A DNA stretch of 51,367 nucleotides from Lachnospiraceae bacterium (GCA_016285575.1 JAEEQX010000007.1:1-51367), one strand, 5' to 3'; shown: positions 17,594 to 25,753, counted from the first letter of the stretch. A program made the numbers and translations. Notes: generated from the sequence alone by a model not told the origin.

Positions 17594-18862
17594 ATGAAGA
17601 TCAAAGACACTAAAAAAAGTTATGATGAGGTTTGCGCTATTAAGCACGAACCTCATATTAATCCCAAGAAACAGTCAGTCTTTTTAAGAAGGCTTATAAA
17701 AATACTGTCCAAGGGAGAATTAAAAGCGACTCATTTTTCCGTAGAGTACATCGGTATGGATAAGCTTGGGAAAGATGAGCCTTGTTTAATTCTGATGAAT
17801 CATTCAAGCTTTACAGATCTTCAGATAATCGGCACATTATTTGCCAACAGATCCTATCACATCGTATGTACGAATGATGGCTTCGTAGGGAAAGAAGGCT
17901 TGATGCGAAAAGTAGCCTGTATCCCTGCGTATAAATTTATTACAGATCTTGGTCTGGTTAGGGACATGAAATATGCGATAGAGAATCTTCACAGTTCAAT
18001 CGTTATGTATCCCGAAGCAAGCTACAGTTTTGATGGTACAGAGACACCACTTCAAAAAGGCATCGGTAAATTGCTCAAGATTTTGGATGTTCCTGTGATT
18101 ATGGTAAAAACCGAAGGTGCGTTTTTAAGAGACCCTCTATATAACAATCTTCAAAAAAGAGAAACGGATGTAAAAGCATATGTAAAATATGTTTTATCAT
18201 CTGATGATATACAGAAAAAATCCAACACAGAACTCTATGAAATACTTAGCAAAGAATTTGAGTATGATCATTTCAAGACACAGTATGAGAAGGGTGTAAT
18301 CATTGATGAGCCTTTCAGAGCGGACGGACTTCATAGAGTATTATACAAATGTCCTTCATGTAAAAAAGAAGGCAGCATGCTTGGTAAGGGAATACATATT
18401 AATTGCAAGGAATGTGGCAGAGAATATACGCTCGAAGAAAACGGTACTTTGTCAGCCAAGGGCCAAGAAAGCGAGTTCAAATTTGTCACAGACTGGTATG
18501 CATGGGAGAGAGAAGAAGTCAGAAAAGAACTCGAAGAAGGAACCTATCTTCTCGATACCGATGTAGATATTAAGATGCTTGTTGATCTAAAAAGCATATA
18601 CAGTGTTGGTGAGGGAAGACTAAGACACGACAAAGATGGATTTACATTGACAGGTTGCGACGGAAAGCTTAACTATAAGCAGTCTCCAAAAGCATCATAC
18701 AGTTTGTATGCTGATTACTTCTGGTATGAAATCGGAGACATGATTTGCATCGGAAATACACAGGCGCAATATTATTGCTTCCCCAAGGATCAAGAGAAAG
18801 CAATCGTTGCCAAGGCAAGGCTTGCAACCGAAGAATTATTCAAAATGCTTAGTTCTCAATAG
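17594..18862 (+). CDS. PlsC-like acyltransferase with C-terminal zinc ribbon
   Basis: 422 residues. Residues about 55-210 are a PlsC-type acyltransferase: ILMNHSSFTDLQ supplies the catalytic H-x4-D, and MYPEASYSFDG stands where the usual P-E-G-T lies. Known relatives acylate lysophosphatidic acid in phospholipid synthesis; substrate here is open. At about 252-275 a four-cysteine zinc ribbon (YKCPSCKK and NCKECGREY) begins an extra C-terminal half of about 170 residues that ordinary PlsC proteins (about 240 residues) lack. The start is ATG 17594; there is no strong Shine-Dalgarno, only CAGG directly before it and AAAGG in the octamer array farther away. Confidence 0.85.
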   Translation: MKIKDTKKSYDEVCAIKHEPHINPKKQSVFLRRLIKILSKGELKATHFSVEYIGMDKLGKDEPCLILMNHSSFTDLQIIGTLFANRSYHIVCTNDGFVGKEGLMRKVACIPAYKFITDLGLVRDMKYAIENLHSSIVMYPEASYSFDGTETPLQKGIGKLLKILDVPVIMVKTEGAFLRDPLYNNLQKRETDVKAYVKYVLSSDDIQKKSNTELYEILSKEFEYDHFKTQYEKGVIIDEPFRADGLHRVLYKCPSCKKEGSMLGKGIHINCKECGREYTLEENGTLSAKGQESEFKFVTDWYAWEREEVRKELEEGTYLLDTDVDIKMLVDLKSIYSVGEGRLRHDKDGFTLTGCDGKLNYKQSPKASYSLYADYFWYEIGDMICIGNTQAQYYCFPKDQEKAIVAKARLATEELFKMLSSQ

Positions 18863-18914
18863 ACACTTGTTATTGTGCAATTTTACATGTTTTTTGAAAA
18901 TTCATTGTGAAATA

Positions 18915-18943
18915 TTTACAAATGAATTATATTATGATATTTT
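18915..18943 (+). promoter_or_regulatory. Probable promoter of the small toxin mRNA
   Basis: TTTACA (18915-18920), 17-base spacer, TATTTT (18938-18943); an alternative pair is TTGTGA (18905-18910) with TATATT (18928-18933). Either would start the transcript just before the GTGCTACC arm at 18950. Confidence 0.45.
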
Positions 18944-19032
18944 AGATACGTGCTACCAATAACGGTAGGCGGTTGCCCACAAAATGTGGGGCTTTATGCC
19001 CATCCTCATTCTTATGAAAGGGGGTGGATCGT

Positions 19033-19155
19033 ATGTTCGTTACTACAGAAGATATATATCAGATGTTGTTAACAATCAATATGATGGTAAGTCTTGTTTA
19101 CAAGATTTTCTTAGACATAAAAATAACCGCCCTCGCACGGCGGTTATTGAAATAA
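19033..19155 (+). CDS. Small hydrophobic peptide, probable type I toxin (holin-like)
   Basis: 40 residues, M-F-V-T-T-E-D-I-Y-Q at the start, a hydrophobic core MLLTINMMVSLVYKIFL, then a basic tail ending ARRLLK. A very strong ribosome site (AAAGGGGGTGG) lies six bases before the ATG. Layout resembles the short membrane peptides of type I toxin-antitoxin systems of Bacillota (Fst/TxpA-like, 'putative holin-like toxin' family); membership is from shape, not from a search. The 3' end overlaps a convergent antisense RNA gene. Such peptides depolarise or disturb the membrane when over-made. It is too short for usual gene callers. Confidence 0.65.
   Translation: MFVTTEDIYQMLLTINMMVSLVYKIFLDIKITALARRLLK
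19118..19148 (-). terminator. Terminator of the antisense RNA, inside the toxin ORF
   Basis: Ten perfect pairs, loop of seven (GTGCGAG on the minus strand), T-run only on the minus strand. On the plus strand the same hairpin has no T-tail, so the toxin mRNA should read through it. Confidence 0.75.
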
Positions 19156-19196
19156 TATAACAAACCGGGCAACCGTCTATCGGTAGCACCATCTTT
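19118..19196 (-). ncRNA. Antisense RNA, predicted type I antitoxin
   Basis: On the minus strand a consensus promoter (19203-19230) would start RNA near 19196. About 50 bases later comes a perfect ten-pair hairpin (AATAACCGCC / GGCGGTTATT on the minus strand) followed by TTTTTAT, a rho-independent terminator ending near 19118. The product of about 80 bases is complementary to the last 38 bases of the toxin ORF and its 3' tail. Both ends are predicted, not mapped. Confidence 0.65.
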
Positions 19197-19202
19197 AACT
19201 TA

Positions 19203-19230
19203 ATTATATACGTTCCAACAGTATTGTCAA
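19203..19230 (-). promoter_or_regulatory. Consensus promoter of the antisense RNA
   Basis: On the minus strand TTGACA, 16-base spacer, TATAAT: both hexamers match the sigma-A consensus exactly. It abuts the truA stop codon (19231-19233). It is the best promoter in the window. Confidence 0.85.
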
Positions 19231-19971
19231 TCAATAATCAACTTTAATAAGACATAGACCCTGAGCCGGCGCGCAAGCTCCGGCTTTTGCACGTTCCTTG
19301 GCTTCGATGAGTTCTCGCATGGATGATGCTTCACGCTTACCCTCGCCAACCTCTAAGAGAGTACCTGTCATGATACGAACCATATGCTGCAAAAAGCCTG
19401 AGCCGTGATATGTGAATGTGAGATAATCCCCATCCACTTTAATATCTATTGAATCCACACGTCTTACTGTGGATTTTTTCATTTTTGGATTAGAACAAAA
19501 GGATGCAAAATCATGCTCACCAATAAGGATGGCTGCAGCTGCCTTCATGGCCTCGATATCGGGCTTAAATTCAAGCGCATACACATACTTTCTGTCAAAT
19601 ACAGGCTTGGTATCACCAATGTAGCAAGTGTATCTATAAGTCTTACCAACTGCATTGTATCTTGAGTGGAATCTGTCCGATGCGATGATGCATGAGTCTA
19701 CACAGATATTGTCAGGTAAGTACCTGTTAAGATAATCCCTTACGTAAGTAGGATCAAAAGACTCATCGAGCCTTGCGTTACATACGTATCCTCTGGCGCT
19801 AACGCCCGCATCCGTACGGCCGCATCCGATAACCTCGATATCTTCCTCACTCATCTTGGAGAGTACATTCTCTATCTTGCCCTGTATAGTCTCATCAATC
19901 TTGGGCTGATGCTCCCAGCCGTAGTATTTTGTGCCGTCATATGTCAGTATGAATTTATAATTCTTCTTCAT
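19231..19971 (-). CDS. truA: tRNA pseudouridine(38-40) synthase TruA
   Basis: 246 residues, standard length. It isomerises uridines 38-40 of the tRNA anticodon stem. Marks: LTYDGTKYYGWEHQP at the N-terminus, GCGRTDAGVSARG with the catalytic aspartate, FHSRYNAVGKTYRY, and DFASFCSNPK. AGGAGTG precedes the ATG on the minus strand. It stands alone on this strand and points towards the toxin/antisense locus, so read-through of truA would add antisense RNA against the toxin mRNA. Its own promoter is not clear; a TATAAT on the minus strand at 20073-20078 is a candidate without a good -35. Confidence 0.95.
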   Translation of the reverse strand: MKKNYKFILTYDGTKYYGWEHQPKIDETIQGKIENVLSKMSEEDIEVIGCGRTDAGVSARGYVCNARLDESFDPTYVRDYLNRYLPDNICVDSCIIASDRFHSRYNAVGKTYRYTCYIGDTKPVFDRKYVYALEFKPDIEAMKAAAAILIGEHDFASFCSNPKMKKSTVRRVDSIDIKVDGDYLTFTYHGSGFLQHMVRIMTGTLLEVGEGKREASSMRELIEAKERAKAGACAPAQGLCLIKVDY

Positions 19972-20331
19972 TTCAAATCACTCCTGCCTTTATTCCCTTA
20001 CTTATACACAAGACTCTAAAAACAATAGTTTAACCTAATTAGTGTCTCGAAAAGGAGTTAAAAGTGTAATTTATTATAAAAAAACTATATAAATTAAATA
20101 TATTCCATAAAAAGGGTCTACATATACGTGAGTAATGAGGAAACCTACTCAAGAATACCCACATACAAGAGTATACTTTGTTTTTGACTGATAATACAAG
20201 TTAAAGTGAATTTTATAGGGACAAAAAACGTACTTTGACCCGTCCCAAGAAGGTCTTTTATCTTGACATTGAAGGCCTAAAAAAGTATGATTATCTTGTA
20301 TGTTTATATACATTTGGGGAGGACATTATTA
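19972..20331. other. 360-base divergent intergenic region
   Basis: It holds the truA ribosome site (minus strand), an AT-rich middle with a weak GAGTA/TACTC pairing near 20130-20155, and at its right end a strong plus-strand promoter. A further TTGACC-like -35 lies near 20234. No gene or convincing riboswitch fold was seen. Confidence 0.5.
20263..20291 (+). promoter_or_regulatory. Strong promoter for the rubredoxin-domain gene
   Basis: TTGACA (20263-20268), 17-base spacer, TATGAT (20286-20291). Transcription would start near 20298, downstream of the ATG at 20287, which rules that ATG out and supports the start at 20332. Confidence 0.75.
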
Positions 20332-22908
20332 ATGGCTAAATATGAATGCAGAATATGTGGATATGTTTTTGACGAGCAGCAGGCAGGAGAATCATTTGAC
20401 AATGTGTACAGTTGTCCTATCTGCGATGCCGATAAAGAAGGATTTAAGCTTATAGATGGGGAAGAAGCTGATACTGACAGCAAGATTGACGACAGCACAT
20501 CAGAAGACGATGATGATTTCTTCTTCGAGGAAGCAGACGGCACTATTGAAAAGTCCGGCGATGTAGTTGCAGAGAGCGAAGCATCAACAGATAACGCAGT
20601 GGAAAAGAGCGAGTCAACAGACGACGCTTCCAATGCTGATGCAGAAAAAGAAGAGATCCCCGAGTCTACAAGCGCATTCAATTCATTTGCAGATTTCCTT
20701 AAGTCAAAAGAAGAGAACAAGGATGAGTACAAGCCTTCTGAGACTAAAGATTTTATAGATGAAGTTCTTGAGAGTTCTGACAGCCTTATGACTGAAGAAA
20801 AAGAAGAAGAGAAGGCTGAAGAAGCAATCGAAGAAACTGTATTTGAAGAGACAAAAGAAAAGACCGAAGAAGCAACTGAGGAGAAGGCTGAGGAAACAGC
20901 TGAGGAAACAACTGAGCCCGTAGCCCAGGAAGTTGCTGAAGAAAAGGTTGAAGAACCTGCAGAAGAAAAAGAAGAACCTGTTGAGGAGAAGAAAGAAGAA
21001 ACTCCCGTCATCGAGTTCGATAATATCTTCACCAAGATGGATCCCGTTAAGGAAGAAGATAAGGTTGAAGAAACTGCAGCGTTTTCATTCGAGGAAGCAG
21101 TTGAAGAAAAAGCAGAAGAGACTGTTGAACCTGAAGTAGTAGAAGAAGTTAAAGAAGAAGTTACTGAGACTACTGAAGAAGTTAAAGAAGAAGCTGCTGA
21201 GGAAGCAAAAGAAGAAGCTCCCACCGAATTCGTCATTGAGAAGCGCCAGGAATTCTGGAAGAAAGAAGACGACACTGCAAAAGAAGAAGAGACAGAAGAA
21301 GAAAAGTCACCTGTTATCCTTAACAGAATGGGTAGCGTAGAAAAGGTTATCGGCGAAGGTGCTGATGATACAGAAGCTTCTCGTGAGAGCGAGTACAGAA
21401 GAGATGAAGAAGGCAACGATATGATTCAGACCTTCTACACAGGCGCTCCCGTTAAGTCAGAAGAGCAGATCAAGGCTGAAGAAGAAGCCAAGAATAAAGA
21501 GAATCAGGATTTCGTTCCTCTTTGGAGCGGCAACGGAATGGGCACAGTACAGAAGGTTGTTGGTGAGCCCAAGAAAGAAGAGAATCCTGATGATTCAGAA
21601 GAATTAATCTTCGAAGAAGAGAACATAGATGTTAAGGCTGATGAAGCTAAGACAGAGCCCGAAGTTACAGAGAGTGCACCCGATGAAGATGGTGTTGTAT
21701 ATCTTAACTTTGGTAACGAAGAAAAAGAAGAAGCTGAAGATACAACCAAGGTTGTTGAAGATGCAGTTAACGAAGATGCATCCACAGAAGAAGACTTCTT
21801 CATCTCAGAAGAAGATGTTCAGGATGAGAATTCAGTATCTTACTTCGTAGAAGAAGAAAACGACATTAAGCCTGAAGAGCCTGTAGTAGAAGAGAAAGCA
21901 GAAACTCCTGTTGAAGAGGCAGTTGAAGAAACAACAGAAACAACCGAAACAACAGAGGAAGCTGCAGAAGCTACAGAAGAAGAAACAACAGAAGCTGCAA
22001 CAGAAGAAACTGTTGAGGCAGCAGAAGCAATAGATGAGAGAGATTATATCTGCCTTGATGAAGATGCAGACGTAGTTGACGGCAAGCCCGTTGCTTACTC
22101 AATGCTTAAGGCTGATATGAAGTACACAGTACTTTATGATCTCGCTGCTAAGAAGATCTTTGATGATTATCCTCTTAGAGATACTAACGTATCTAACGGA
22201 CTTGAGAACATCATCCTTCTTCCCGCACAGTGCAATCCTCTTCCTCTTAAGAGAAGTGCAACTGTAGAGACTAAGACAATGATTGGTGCACTTACGGATT
22301 GTCCTGTAGAAGTGCTTCAGCCTTTCTGCTTCTCCAAGTTATTCCTTTGGGGCGAGCATATACCTAACAACCCCAGACCTGAGACATATGCTAACCAGGC
22401 ACTTGTACTTGTTAAGGGTGAGGACGGACATATTCCTAACCTTTCAAGCAAGGAAGAGTTAAGAGAAGAAGTTGCTATAGCAAAAGAAAGATTCAACCAT
22501 ACACCTGTTGGTATCGACCTCGTTGCAGGCAGAATCGAAGCAGACCTTGAAGCATGCGTATATGCTAAGCTCGACTTCGTAATACTTAACGATGTATCTT
22601 CAAGAATACTTCCTTACGCACTTAGAAGAGCAAGAAACTATCTTAATAGAGTTAATTCTAAACTTGAGATTCTCGTATGCGTAGAAGCACTCAAGGATGC
22701 ACAGGAACTTGCTAAGATCCTTGCACTCGGTGCTAACTTCGTACTCGTAGAGAGAGGATTCGACCTTGATATGGCTAACAAGATGACAGAAGCCCTCAAG
22801 GAAATCTGCAGAAGCACAGGTCACAGCAATGTACATGATTTAAGCCTCGATGATATCTGCACTATCGATACCGATCTTGCTATGTACACAGACATTCGTC
22901 ACGTGTAA
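20332..22908 (+). CDS. Rubredoxin-like / acidic linker / glutamate-synthase-like fusion protein
   Basis: 858 residues from ATG 20332 (GGGGAGGA upstream; start after the predicted transcription start). Residues 1-35 form a short rubredoxin-like knuckle (YECRICGYVF and SCPICDADKEGF), which would bind one iron or zinc. Residues about 50-565 are low-complexity, dominated by Glu with Ala, Thr, Val and Lys; embedded in it are two copies of an M-G-S/T-V-x-K-V-I/V-G-E motif (MGSVEKVIGE, MGTVQKVVGE). From about 565 a folded domain resembles the FMN-binding domain of glutamate synthase (NGLENIILLPAQCNPLPL, VGIDLVAGRIEADLEA, KLDFVILNDVSS), but the glycine-rich and cysteine motifs of active enzymes are not seen. 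Function unknown; a catalytically dead or repurposed redox protein is my inference. Confidence 0.75.
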   Translation: MAKYECRICGYVFDEQQAGESFDNVYSCPICDADKEGFKLIDGEEADTDSKIDDSTSEDDDDFFFEEADGTIEKSGDVVAESEASTDNAVEKSESTDDASNADAEKEEIPESTSAFNSFADFLKSKEENKDEYKPSETKDFIDEVLESSDSLMTEEKEEEKAEEAIEETVFEETKEKTEEATEEKAEETAEETTEPVAQEVAEEKVEEPAEEKEEPVEEKKEETPVIEFDNIFTKMDPVKEEDKVEETAAFSFEEAVEEKAEETVEPEVVEEVKEEVTETTEEVKEEAAEEAKEEAPTEFVIEKRQEFWKKEDDTAKEEETEEEKSPVILNRMGSVEKVIGEGADDTEASRESEYRRDEEGNDMIQTFYTGAPVKSEEQIKAEEEAKNKENQDFVPLWSGNGMGTVQKVVGEPKKEENPDDSEELIFEEENIDVKADEAKTEPEVTESAPDEDGVVYLNFGNEEKEEAEDTTKVVEDAVNEDASTEEDFFISEEDVQDENSVSYFVEEENDIKPEEPVVEEKAETPVEEAVEETTETTETTEEAAEATEEETTEAATEETVEAAEAIDERDYICLDEDADVVDGKPVAYSMLKADMKYTVLYDLAAKKIFDDYPLRDTNVSNGLENIILLPAQCNPLPLKRSATVETKTMIGALTDCPVEVLQPFCFSKLFLWGEHIPNNPRPETYANQALVLVKGEDGHIPNLSSKEELREEVAIAKERFNHTPVGIDLVAGRIEADLEACVYAKLDFVILNDVSSRILPYALRRARNYLNRVNSKLEILVCVEALKDAQELAKILALGANFVLVERGFDLDMANKMTEALKEICRSTGHSNVHDLSLDDICTIDTDLAMYTDIRHV

Positions 22909-23048
22909 AATCTTTTGAAAACAGGAAATTGTTAAAAATTTTTCAAAAAACATTAGACGATTGACTGAAGACAAAGTATAATTACTGATGATTAAGCGTA
23001 AGCTATCATAAATAAATTTTTTATCTAGTTATTAGGAGGAATTTAAAA

Positions 23049-23357
23049 ATGGATAACAACAATTTAAATGAAACACCCGTTTATACTGATGGTGCAGTAG
23101 AAGAAAGCAAGGGATTAGCAATCGCATCATTAATCCTTGGTATCGTATCAATTCTTTGCGGTGGCGGTATTTTCGGTATCGTAGGTCTTATCCTTGCTAT
23201 CGTAGCTAAGAAGAAAGGTCAGGCAGGCCCTCATACAGTTGGTTTGATCTTAAGCATCGTAGGTCTTGTACTTGGATTAATTGCTACAATAGTAGTCTTT
23301 TCAATATATGGCCTTGCTATTATCAGCTATCTTGGCAATGCAATGATTATTCTTTAA
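23049..23357 (+). CDS. Small DUF4190-like membrane protein
   Basis: 102 residues. A short acidic N-terminus is followed by two hydrophobic segments (about 19-48 and 58-88) around KKKGQAGPHTVG, the layout of DUF4190-type proteins (GLAIASLILGIVSILCGGG, GLILSIVGLVLGL). Function unknown. AGGAGG lies nine bases before the ATG. It is four bases upstream of the DUF2752 gene, so the two form one unit. Confidence 0.8.
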   Translation: MDNNNLNETPVYTDGAVEESKGLAIASLILGIVSILCGGGIFGIVGLILAIVAKKKGQAGPHTVGLILSIVGLVLGLIATIVVFSIYGLAIISYLGNAMIIL

Positions 23358-23361
23358 TTCC

Positions 23362-23793
23362 ATGGCCAAACGCGAATTTGATGATGACCTGACGAATATA
23401 TGGTTTAAGATTGGCATAGTATTTGGTGCGTTATTAATTTTAGCCGTTGTATTATTCATCTTCTGGGGTGAAAAGATTGCATACGGCGGCATAGAATGCG
23501 GATTTTATAAATTTATACATTGTTACTGTCCCGGTTGCGGCGGTACGAGAGCATTCTATCATTTGATGCACGGACATATATTTACCAGCTTCATAATGAA
23601 TCCCTTTGTTATATACACAATAGTGGATTACATCATATTCATGATTAACACAATCCTGGTTAAGACCACTAAAAAGCTTGGCTTTGCAGGCTTTCCGGTC
23701 ACAGGTACCATATACGCGGGAATCATTATCCTATTCGGTCAATGGATTGTCAGAAACATATTGTTTTTGGGATTCCACATCACATGCCTTTAA
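23362..23793 (+). CDS. DUF2752 family membrane protein
   Basis: 143 residues with three or four membrane segments. The family signature is CYCPGCGGTRAFYHLMHG (about 53-70). Function unknown; the conserved cysteines suggest metal or redox use, but that is a guess. It starts four bases after the stop of the previous gene without its own ribosome site, so it is probably translated by coupling. A terminator follows. Confidence 0.85.
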   Translation: MAKREFDDDLTNIWFKIGIVFGALLILAVVLFIFWGEKIAYGGIECGFYKFIHCYCPGCGGTRAFYHLMHGHIFTSFIMNPFVIYTIVDYIIFMINTILVKTTKKLGFAGFPVTGTIYAGIIILFGQWIVRNILFLGFHITCL

Positions 23794-23823
23794 GATTTGT
23801 TTCTTAAATACTTAATACTACGG

Positions 23824-23850
23824 AAAAAGACAGCTTTCGGGCTGTTTTTT
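23824..23850 (+). terminator. Rho-independent terminator after DUF2752 gene
   Basis: AAAAAGACAGC / GCTGTTTTTTT around a TTTCGG loop, ending in seven T. Confidence 0.85.
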
Positions 23851-23946
23851 TCTTGCCTAAATAATTGACTGAAACAGTGATAAAAAATTACGTAAAATAG
23901 TTATGGAAACCAATACATTTTTTTACTTTTTTAGACTTTGAATTCG

Positions 23947-23975
23947 TTGTATTTATTGACGATTTAGGGTACAAT
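23947..23975 (+). promoter_or_regulatory. Promoter of the phosphohexomutase gene
   Basis: TTGTAT (23947-23952), 17-base spacer, TACAAT (23970-23975). The leader is about 45 bases and ends in AAGGAG. Confidence 0.55.
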
Positions 23976-24028
23976 TAACAGTGTGTGCGCATATGCACAT
24001 AACCTTATATGAAAAGGAGCAAAATACT

Positions 24029-25753
24029 ATGGATTACAAAGATCAGTACAACTTTTGGTTAGAAGATGATTACTTCGATGAAGATACAAAAAAAGAATTA
24101 CTTGCCATCAGAAATGATGAGAAGGAAGTAGAGGATAGATTCTATAGAGATCTTGAGTTCGGTACAGGCGGACTTCGTGGTGTTATCGGTGCAGGTACCA
24201 ACAGAATGAATCTTTACACAGTCAGAAAGGCTACACAGGGTCTTGCCAATTACATCTTAGCTCAGGGCACACAGGCTAAGGGAATATCCATAGCATACGA
24301 CTCAAGACGTATGTCTCCCGAGTTCGCAGATGAAGCAGCGCTTTGCATGGCAGCTAACGGAATCAAGGCATATGTATTTGATGCACTTCGTCCCACTCCT
24401 GAACTTTCATTCTCAGTAAGATACTTAGGATGTACAGCAGGTATCGTTATTACAGCGAGCCACAATCCTCCTGAGTATAACGGTTACAAAGTATACTGGG
24501 AAGACGGCGCACAGGTAACAAGCCCCAGAGACAAGGAAATTATTTCTTACGTTAAGAACGTAACTGATTATCATACAGTTAAGACCATGGACAAGGCAGA
24601 AGCTATTGCCAAGGGTCTTTACATTCAGACAGGAAAAGAAATCGACGACGCTTTCATGGCAGAGCTTAAGAAGCAGATTATTCATCCTGACGTTATCAAG
24701 GAGATGGGCAAGGAATTAAAGATTGTCTACACACCTTTTAACGGAACAGGTAATGTGCCTGCAAGACGTATCTTAAAAGAAGTTGGCTTCGAGAACGTAA
24801 TCGTTGTTCCCGAGCAGGAGATGCCTGATCCTAACTTCACAACACTTGCATATCCTAATCCCGAGGATCCCAAGGCATTCACACTTGCACTTAAACTTGC
24901 AAAAGAAGTTGGCGCAGATATCGTACTTGCGACTGACCCTGATGCAGACAGACTTGGTATCTACGCATACGATACCAAGAGCAAGGAATACATTCCTTTC
25001 ACAGGTAACATGTCAGGTATGCTTATCGCAGAGTACATCTTAAGAGAGCGTACGAAGCTTGGACTTATGCCTGAGAATCCCGCACTTGTTAAGACAATCG
25101 TTACTACCAACATGGCAGACGTTATCACCAAGTCTTACAACGTAACAGAGATCGAAGTTCTTACAGGATTTAAGTATATCGGAGAGCAGATTAAATGGTT
25201 CCTTGAGAAGGGTACATATAATTACGTATTCGGTCTTGAAGAGAGCTACGGATGCTTGGCAGGAACACATGCAAGAGACAAGGATGCAATCGTTGCAGTT
25301 ATGTGTCTTTGCGAAGTTGCAGCATATTGCAAGAAGCAGGGTATCACAGTATGGGATATGATGCTTGATATGTACGAGAAGTACGGCTACTACAAAGAAG
25401 ACCTCTACACCATCACTATGAAGGGTAAGGAAGGTTCAGAGCAGATAGCAGCCATCATGGAGAAGCTTCGTGCTAATCCTCCCAAGGAGTTCGGTGCATG
25501 GAAAGTTCTCGCTATGAGAGACTACACCACAGACGAGCGTATCGACATTGTAACAGGAGAAAAGAGTAAGACAGGACTTCCTTATTCCAATGTTCTTTAC
25601 TTCGAACTTTCAGACGATGCATGGTGCTGCGCCAGACCTTCAGGTACAGAACCCAAGATTAAGTTCTACATGGGTGTTAAGGGCAATAGTCTTGATGATG
25701 CTAAGAACAAAGTTGCAGAACTTACAGACGCACTCAAGGCTAAATTAGACTAA
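24029..25753 (+). CDS. Phospho-sugar mutase (phosphoglucomutase/phosphomannomutase)
   Basis: 574 residues from ATG 24029; upstream in-frame codons begin at 23981 but the ribosome site AAGGAG (24014-24019) fits only 24029. Four-domain alpha-D-phosphohexomutase: FGTGGLRG near residue 44, active-site serine loop VITASHNPPEYNGYK, metal loop ATDPDADRLG, sugar specificity loop GLEESYGCLAG, and phosphate-binding RPSGTEPKIKFY. Family role: moving phosphate between C1 and C6 of glucose or mannose, linking glycolysis to sugar nucleotides. The length matches the PgcA-type phosphoglucomutase of Bacillota. Its product would feed the polysaccharide genes just downstream. Confidence 0.94.
   Translation: MDYKDQYNFWLEDDYFDEDTKKELLAIRNDEKEVEDRFYRDLEFGTGGLRGVIGAGTNRMNLYTVRKATQGLANYILAQGTQAKGISIAYDSRRMSPEFADEAALCMAANGIKAYVFDALRPTPELSFSVRYLGCTAGIVITASHNPPEYNGYKVYWEDGAQVTSPRDKEIISYVKNVTDYHTVKTMDKAEAIAKGLYIQTGKEIDDAFMAELKKQIIHPDVIKEMGKELKIVYTPFNGTGNVPARRILKEVGFENVIVVPEQEMPDPNFTTLAYPNPEDPKAFTLALKLAKEVGADIVLATDPDADRLGIYAYDTKSKEYIPFTGNMSGMLIAEYILRERTKLGLMPENPALVKTIVTTNMADVITKSYNVTEIEVLTGFKYIGEQIKWFLEKGTYNYVFGLEESYGCLAGTHARDKDAIVAVMCLCEVAAYCKKQGITVWDMMLDMYEKYGYYKEDLYTITMKGKEGSEQIAAIMEKLRANPPKEFGAWKVLAMRDYTTDERIDIVTGEKSKTGLPYSNVLYFELSDDAWCCARPSGTEPKIKFYMGVKGNSLDDAKNKVAELTDALKAKLD

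Larger units (their letters stand above)
18950..19189. repeat. Split inverted repeat bracketing the small toxin ORF
   Basis: The 5' arm (18950-18978) contains GTGCTACC and CGGTTGCCC; the 3' arm (19167-19189) contains the exact complements GGGCAACCG and GGTAGCAC. Together 17 pairs can form between the leader and the 3' end of the plus-strand RNA, with unequal internal loops. A local CCCACA/TGTGGG hairpin lies between the 5' arm and the ribosome site. Confidence 0.75.

Noticed and set aside
19111-19160. Hairpin at 19122-19148 as terminator of the toxin mRNA
   Set aside because: There is no T-run on the plus strand; the T-run is on the minus strand, so it fits the antisense RNA.
20287-20331. 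Upstream ATG for the rubredoxin-domain gene
   Set aside because: It lies before the predicted transcription start and encodes a non-conserved hydrophobic extension; ATG 20332 has a good ribosome site and begins the rubredoxin motif.
20304-21416. 370-residue Ser-rich ORF on the minus strand
   Set aside because: It is the reverse complement of the Glu-rich linker (GAA/GAG read as TTC/CTC, shifted to Ser codons); no ribosome site and no family resemblance.
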